The notes under the pieces: generated by a model | What the model saw: only the letters and a program-made list of their open reading frames with translations | Told to the model about the DNA's origin: nothing | Database searches by the model: none | Made by a program: the position numbers and the translations under genes | Shown: positions 5,785-10,168 of the stretch, piece after piece | Numbering within the stretch: the stretch's first letter is position 1 | How the letters are laid out: each line of letters starts with the position of its first letter | Source of the DNA: an uncultured bacterium | Lineage (GTDB): Bacteria; Acidobacteriota; Thermoanaerobaculia; Multivoradales; JAHEKO01 | DNA: 10,168 bases | Assembly (NCBI GenBank): GCA_938016625.1 | Contig: CALILB010000030.1 | Location: 1 to 10,168 of the forward strand | Reading direction: 5' to 3'

Positions 5785-8190
5785 ATGGTGATGAAGACTC
5801 TGATTGTCACCTCTCTGCTTGCCTCGATCGGCCTCCTCTGTCCGAGAGGAGCAGCTCCCATCTCAGCGGCCGAGCTTCCGGTCGTCAACGTCGGCATGGT
5901 GATCGACGGCAAGTGGGAAGGGAACCCGTATGTCATCGAGATCACCCGCAATGAGATTGTCACCCTGACCGAGGACGAGTTCGACATCCGCTTTCCCGCG
6001 GAGCTCATTATCGAAAGCGACTGGTCGCTCGAAGGGGCCCTCGAGAGCTTGACTCGGTTGCTCGAGGACCCAAGTGTCGACCTGGTGATTGCCTGGGGTG
6101 TCCTCGCCTCTCACGCGGTCACCCAGATGGACGAGCTTCCAAAGCCGGTGATCGCACCAGCCGTCCTCGACGTCGAGCTCCAGAGCGCTCCCTATCGGGA
6201 CGGCGCCAGTGGGATGCACAATCTCAGTTACATAGCGTTTCCCGACACCCTGGCGGAAGAGCTCCGGCGATTCCGCAGGGTGGTCCCCTTCGAGAGGGTC
6301 ACCATCATCTCGGCTCGCCCATTCCTCGAGGCCGTCCCGCAGTTGCAGACGCAGACCGAGCGCGCGGTGGCCGGTCTCGGCATCGAGGTCGATTACGTCG
6401 CGGTCGGTTTCGACGCCGACGAGGCCCTCGAGGCCATACCCGACGACACCGAAGCCATCTTCATGTACCCCCAGTTTCAGCTCTCACAAGCCGAGCGCGC
6501 CCGACTCACCGCCGGGCTGATCGAGCGCCGACTCCCGAGCTTTACCGCCATGGGTGGGCAGTTCGTCGAGGACGGCATCCTGGCCGGTTTTGGAGCGGCC
6601 GACTTCTTCCCCCGAACCGCCCGTCGGATCGCACTCAACCTGCAGCGGATCCTCCTCGGCGAAGAGGCCGGCTCGCTCCCGGTCGCCATCAGCCTGCGTC
6701 AGGAGCTGATCGTCAACATGAAGACCGCCCGTGCCATCGGGATCTCCCCGAGCTACGAAGCACTACTCGAGGCCAGAGTGCTCCACCCCTATGCCCTCGA
6801 CGAGGTCCGCACCTTGACCCTGGCCGACGCGGTTCATGAGGCGATTGCCGTCAACCTGGATCTGCTGGCTCGCGAGCGCTCGGTCGCCGCGGGGCAGCAG
6901 GAGGTGCGACGGGCAAGCTCGATCTTCTGGCCGCAGCTCGACATCGGTGCCCTGGGTCTGGTCATCGACGAGGACCGCGCCATCTCGAGCTTTGGCTCGC
7001 AGCCCGAGCGCTCACTGACCGGGTCGGCAGGTCTTTCCCAGCTCCTCTTCTCGGACGACGCCCTGGCCAACAAATCGATTCAGACGAGCCTCCAGATCGG
7101 TCGGGAGTGGGACTTCGAGACGCTACGCCTGGACATCGCGGTCGAGGCGGGGACCACCTATCTGAATCTCCTTCGGGCCCAGAGTCTGGAGCAGGTTCAG
7201 CGCAACAACGTGGCCCTCACCCGTTCCAATCTCGACCTGGCGGAGGTACGACGCAGCATAGGCGCCGCCAATCCGGCAGAAGTCTTCCGATGGGAGAGCC
7301 AGCTCGCCACCGATCGAAAGGCCCTGGTGGAAGCGGAAGCCAGTGTGCGGGTGGCACAGATCGCCGTCAACCGGCTTCTCGATCGCCCCCTGGAGGAACA
7401 GTTCAAGACCGAAGACGTGGATATGGAACGGCCCTGGCGAGTCACCGGGGACCCACGAATCGCAGGGTTTATAGAAACTCCCGCACGATTCTGGACCTTT
7501 CAGAATTTCATGGTCGAAGAAGGGATTGCAGACGCTCCCGAGCTCAAGATCCTGGCGGCCGCCCTTGCGGCTCAGCAGCGGGCTCTGACCAACGCCAAAC
7601 GCGCTTTCTGGGCTCCCTCGATCGCCGCCGAGGCGTCGGTAGATGAGTTTCTGTCCAAGAGCGGGGAAGGAGCCGAGCCTCCCGAGCTACCGGGTGGTGG
7701 TCTCTTCCCCACCCCGGACGACACTCTGTGGAGCGTCGGCTTGAGCGCCTCGCTGCCGCTGTTCACCGGCTTTGCGAGAAAGGCCGATCGAATCCAGGCG
7801 GAAGAAGATCTGGCCCGGCTACAGTTGGAGTACGACTCTGTCGCACAGCGGGTCGAGCAGCGGATCCGGTCGGGCATGGAGGTGGCCCGCGCCTCCCGCA
7901 CCGGCATCGGACTGGCGCGACAGGCTGCCGATGCCGCGGGCAAGAACCTGGAGCTGGTCACCGATGCCTACGCCCGTGGCGCGGTCTCCATCATCGATCT
8001 GCTCGACGCTCAGAACGCCAGTCTCAATGCTGAAGAGCTGGCGACGAATGCAACCTACGACTTTCTCGTCGATCTGCTGGAGGTGGAGAGGGCGGCCAAT
8101 CGGATCGAGCTGCTGGGCACAGCGCAGACGAGCGCGGCCTTTTTCGAGCGGCTCGAGAGCTACTTCCGGGAGCGGGGAATTACGCCATGA
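5785..8190 (+). CDS. Fusion of an ABC_sub_bind-type periplasmic binding domain with a TolC-family outer-membrane channel
   Basis: A protein of 801 aa. Residues 1-29 are a signal peptide ending ISAA. Residues about 32-332 resemble the ABC_sub_bind (TrpX-like) substrate-binding fold. It opens VVNVGMVIDG, has alternating strand/helix segments such as VDLVIAWGV and ERVTIISARP, and closes with ELIVNMKTARAIGISPSYEA (307-326), the typical end of that family. Residues about 342-782 are a TolC/OEP channel in two repeats (about 345-532 and 577-772). Helical coiled-coil stretches alternate with channel strands such as WSVGLSASLPLFTGF (649-663), and YARGAVSIIDLLDAQNA (729-745) is a characteristic OEP motif. 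TolC-family proteins alone are usually 430-500 aa. The channel half has no signal peptide of its own, so the fusion must be exported as one chain. The start is one of three close codons (ATG 5785, GTG 5788, ATG 5791) after a G-rich stretch. The stop overlaps the next start (ATGA). It should form the exit duct of the pump; the binding domain may sense or capture a ligand. Confidence 0.9.
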   Translation: MVMKTLIVTSLLASIGLLCPRGAAPISAAELPVVNVGMVIDGKWEGNPYVIEITRNEIVTLTEDEFDIRFPAELIIESDWSLEGALESLTRLLEDPSVDLVIAWGVLASHAVTQMDELPKPVIAPAVLDVELQSAPYRDGASGMHNLSYIAFPDTLAEELRRFRRVVPFERVTIISARPFLEAVPQLQTQTERAVAGLGIEVDYVAVGFDADEALEAIPDDTEAIFMYPQFQLSQAERARLTAGLIERRLPSFTAMGGQFVEDGILAGFGAADFFPRTARRIALNLQRILLGEEAGSLPVAISLRQELIVNMKTARAIGISPSYEALLEARVLHPYALDEVRTLTLADAVHEAIAVNLDLLARERSVAAGQQEVRRASSIFWPQLDIGALGLVIDEDRAISSFGSQPERSLTGSAGLSQLLFSDDALANKSIQTSLQIGREWDFETLRLDIAVEAGTTYLNLLRAQSLEQVQRNNVALTRSNLDLAEVRRSIGAANPAEVFRWESQLATDRKALVEAEASVRVAQIAVNRLLDRPLEEQFKTEDVDMERPWRVTGDPRIAGFIETPARFWTFQNFMVEEGIADAPELKILAAALAAQQRALTNAKRAFWAPSIAAEASVDEFLSKSGEGAEPPELPGGGLFPTPDDTLWSVGLSASLPLFTGFARKADRIQAEEDLARLQLEYDSVAQRVEQRIRSGMEVARASRTGIGLARQAADAAGKNLELVTDAYARGAVSIIDLLDAQNASLNAEELATNATYDFLVDLLEVERAANRIELLGTAQTSAAFFERLESYFRERGITP

Positions 8191-9296
8191 AATCCATTCA
8201 GCCAACAGGTTTACTGATTGTCTCTCTGCTCGCGACCGGCCTCGCTTCCTGCGGCCGCGAGGCTCCCGAGCCGGAGCCCATACTTCGTCCCGTCCGCTAC
8301 CAGCGGGTCGAGGCGGGAGGGCTGGAGACCTCACGCACGCTGGCGGGGGTGGCCAAGGCCGGCATCGAGGCCGACCTGAGCTTTCGGGTCGGGGGCACGG
8401 TCACCGAAGTCAACGTCGACCTCGGCGACTCGGTGCGCCAAGGCGCGGTGCTCGCCCGACTCGATGCCGTCGACTACGAGCTCCAGGTGCAGGAAGCCGA
8501 GGCCGGCTTGGCGCAAGCCGGTGCCGCTCTGCGTAAATCAGAGGCCGACTTCGATCGGACACGTGCTCTCTATGAGAACAACAACGCCTCCAAAAGCGAG
8601 CTCGACGCGGCTCGGGCCGCCGCCGAGTCGGCACGCTCCCAGGTCGACGCTGCCACCAAACGGCTCGAGCTGACCCGTCAGCAGTTGGCCTACACGGTTC
8701 TCCGCGCCCCGACTGACGGAGCCATCGCGTTCAAGGACGTAGAGATCAACGAGAACGTCAAGGCGGGCGATCCGGTCTTTATGATGACCTCGGGATCGCT
8801 CGCCGAGGTGGAGTTCGCTGTTCCCGAGATGATGATCGCCGATGCCAAGGTGGGTCTACCGGTGACGGTGACCTTGGATGCCCTGCGGGGTCGCGAGTTT
8901 CCTGCCGAGATTGTCGAGGTGGGTGTAGCGGTGACCGGCGCCTCGGCCGCCTTCGAGGCGACAGCCCGCCTGTTGGATGAGGTGCCGGAGGTCAGGTCCG
9001 GTATGGCGGCGGAGGTGATCTGCCGGTTTCACGGTACGGGCTCCCCGGGCAGCCTTGTGGTGCCGTGGGTGGCGGTGGGCGAGGACCGGGAGGGCCGCTT
9101 CGTCTTCGTGCTGGAACCGGAAGCCGAGGGCGTCGGAACCGTTCACCGCCGAGCGGTGTCGGTGGGGGCTTTGGGGCAGAACATCGAGATCCTAAAGGGC
9201 CTACAGGCCGGCGAGTTTATCGTCACCGCCGGCACGCGACGACTCACCGACGGCATGAGGGTCAAGCTCGAGGGTGAGACTGGAGGCGGTACATGA
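8187..9296 (+). CDS. RND efflux membrane fusion (periplasmic adaptor) lipoprotein
   Basis: A protein of 369 aa of the HlyD/AcrA family, which bridges the inner-membrane RND pump and the outer-membrane channel. A lipoprotein signal ends in LASC (Cys22). The first lipoyl half follows at about 62-95 (FRVGGTVTEVNVDLGDSVRQ), with the usual GD-x-V-x-x-G turn. An alpha-helical hairpin spans about 98-168 (AEAGLAQAG... and SELDAARAAAESARSQVDAA). The second lipoyl half is at about 171-200 (LRAPTDGAIAFKD, then VKAGDPVF). A beta-barrel and a membrane-proximal domain follow, ending near VTAGTRRLTDGMRVKLE. The length is normal. Both ends overlap neighbours by ATGA, so it is translated in step with the channel and the permease. 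The substrate cannot be told from this sequence. Confidence 0.95.
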   Translation: MKSIQPTGLLIVSLLATGLASCGREAPEPEPILRPVRYQRVEAGGLETSRTLAGVAKAGIEADLSFRVGGTVTEVNVDLGDSVRQGAVLARLDAVDYELQVQEAEAGLAQAGAALRKSEADFDRTRALYENNNASKSELDAARAAAESARSQVDAATKRLELTRQQLAYTVLRAPTDGAIAFKDVEINENVKAGDPVFMMTSGSLAEVEFAVPEMMIADAKVGLPVTVTLDALRGREFPAEIVEVGVAVTGASAAFEATARLLDEVPEVRSGMAAEVICRFHGTGSPGSLVVPWVAVGEDREGRFVFVLEPEAEGVGTVHRRAVSVGALGQNIEILKGLQAGEFIVTAGTRRLTDGMRVKLEGETGGGT

Positions 9297-10168
9297 ACAT
9301 CACCCGGCTGGCGATCGACAAAAACCGGGTGACTGTTGTCTTGCTCCTGGTTCTGGTCGTCGCCGGCCTCACAGCCTGGGCCAACATGCCCCAATCGGAA
9401 GACCCGGGATTCACCATCCGCATCGCTATGGTGATTACCTACCTTCCGGGGGCGAGCCCCGAGCGGGTCGAGCAGCTGGTAACCGACAAGCTGGAGAAGG
9501 CTATCCAGGAGATGCCGGAGCTCGACTACGTGCAAAGCGAGTCGAAAGGCGGGGTATCGGTCATCTTCGTCACCATCCAGCAACGCTACAAGGAGATGCG
9601 GCCGATCTGGGACAGCCTGCGGCGCAAGGTCGACCGCGCTCGACCGACGCTACCGGACGGCATCATCGGTCCGATCGTCAACGACGAGTTCGGTGATGTC
9701 TTCGGCACCATCGTCAACCTCACCGGCGACGGATACTCCTATGCGGAGCTAAAAGAGGTGGCTGATGAGGTTCGCGACGAGCTACTGCTCATCCCCGAGG
9801 TAGCCAAGGTCGAGATCTATGGTGCCCAGGAAGAGCGAATCTTTGTCGAGTACAACAATGCCCGTCTGGCCGACCTCGGACTCTCCCCGCTCCAGCTTCG
9901 CAGCATCCTCGGGGCCCGCAACATCATCAACCCGGGAGGCGACATCCGGACCGAGGATGAAGAGATTGTTCTCGAGCCCACCGGGAGCTTCGAGTCGGTA
10001 CAAGATCTGAGGCGAACTCTCATCGCCATACCGGGAAGCGACAAGCTCCTCTATCTCGAGGATGTGGCCACGATCCGCCGGGGCTACGTCGACCCGCCCG
10101 AAACCAAGATGCGCGCCACCGGTGAGCCGGGTCTGGCGCTGGCGGTCTCGCTACGTGAAGGGGGAAAC
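9293..10168 (+). CDS. RND-family efflux permease, N-terminal 292 residues only
   Basis: The visible part reads open to the window end; RND permeases are usually about 1,030-1,060 aa, so under a third is present. It begins with a short amphipathic N terminus, then TM helix 1 at about 13-30 (VTVVLLLVLVVAGLTAWA). The porter domain follows, with the typical MPQSEDPGFTIRIAMVITYL (32-51), PGASPERVEQLV (52-63) and RPIWDSLRRKVDRARPTLPDG (103-123) patterns. GPIVNDEFGDVFG (126-138) and GAQEERIFVEYN (177-188) resemble permeases of the multidrug (HAE-like) branch. This is a drug/proton antiporter in the inner membrane that takes substrates from the periplasm. The start overlaps the adaptor stop (ATGA). 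No TM proton-relay residues are visible yet because they lie further on. Confidence 0.95.
   Translation, partial: MNITRLAIDKNRVTVVLLLVLVVAGLTAWANMPQSEDPGFTIRIAMVITYLPGASPERVEQLVTDKLEKAIQEMPELDYVQSESKGGVSVIFVTIQQRYKEMRPIWDSLRRKVDRARPTLPDGIIGPIVNDEFGDVFGTIVNLTGDGYSYAELKEVADEVRDELLLIPEVAKVEIYGAQEERIFVEYNNARLADLGLSPLQLRSILGARNIINPGGDIRTEDEEIVLEPTGSFESVQDLRRTLIAIPGSDKLLYLEDVATIRRGYVDPPETKMRATGEPGLALAVSLREGGN

Noticed and set aside
7772..8536. Plus-strand open frame of 254 codons across the channel/adaptor junction
   Set aside because: It is out of frame with two well-recognised proteins and is Arg/Ser/Pro-rich without motifs.

Overview
The window reads as chromosomal DNA of a high-GC Gram-negative bacterium. 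The evidence for Gram-negative is lipoproteins with lipoboxes, a TolC-type outer-membrane channel and an RND pump. Shine-Dalgarno sites are clear and several starts are GTG. The style of the proteins, above all the C-terminal domain of the 2279-4171 gene, reminds me of Acidobacteriota (Thermoanaerobaculia-like). That is a recollection, not a demonstrated placement. I found no tRNA, rRNA, CRISPR array, insertion sequence or prophage gene.

Layout. (1) Positions 1-1212, minus strand: a compact three-gene unit of ECF sigma factor, zinc-finger membrane anti-sigma factor and a YbjQ/DUF74 protein cut by the window edge. Each start overlaps the previous stop. (2) 1380-2156, plus strand: an unrecognised secreted protein of 258 aa, divergent from the sigma gene. 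(3) 2279-4171, plus strand: a secreted two-domain protein, with an N-terminal PPP-type (Shelph-like) metallophosphatase and a C-terminal domain that looks like an atypical FAM20C-like kinase fold with key catalytic residues replaced. (4) 4405-5106, minus strand: a monohaem c-type cytochrome lipoprotein with a small perfect hairpin in its leader. (5) 5290-5571, minus strand: a small two-helix membrane protein. (6) 5785-10168, plus strand: a tripartite efflux operon whose three genes overlap by ATGA junctions. It encodes an outer-membrane channel fused to a periplasmic substrate-binding-protein domain, a membrane fusion lipoprotein and an RND permease that runs off the window.

How they work together. 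The sigma/anti-sigma pair is a self-contained signalling unit and its translational coupling suggests fixed stoichiometry. The efflux operon should form one envelope-spanning pump. Its oddity is that the exit duct carries an ABC_sub_bind-type ligand-binding domain at its N terminus, which could sense or deliver a small molecule. The two most unusual observations are this receptor-channel fusion and the phosphatase-(pseudo)kinase fusion. The other genes look ordinary or unassignable. No promoter could be called with confidence except a consensus -10 box before the phosphatase gene.
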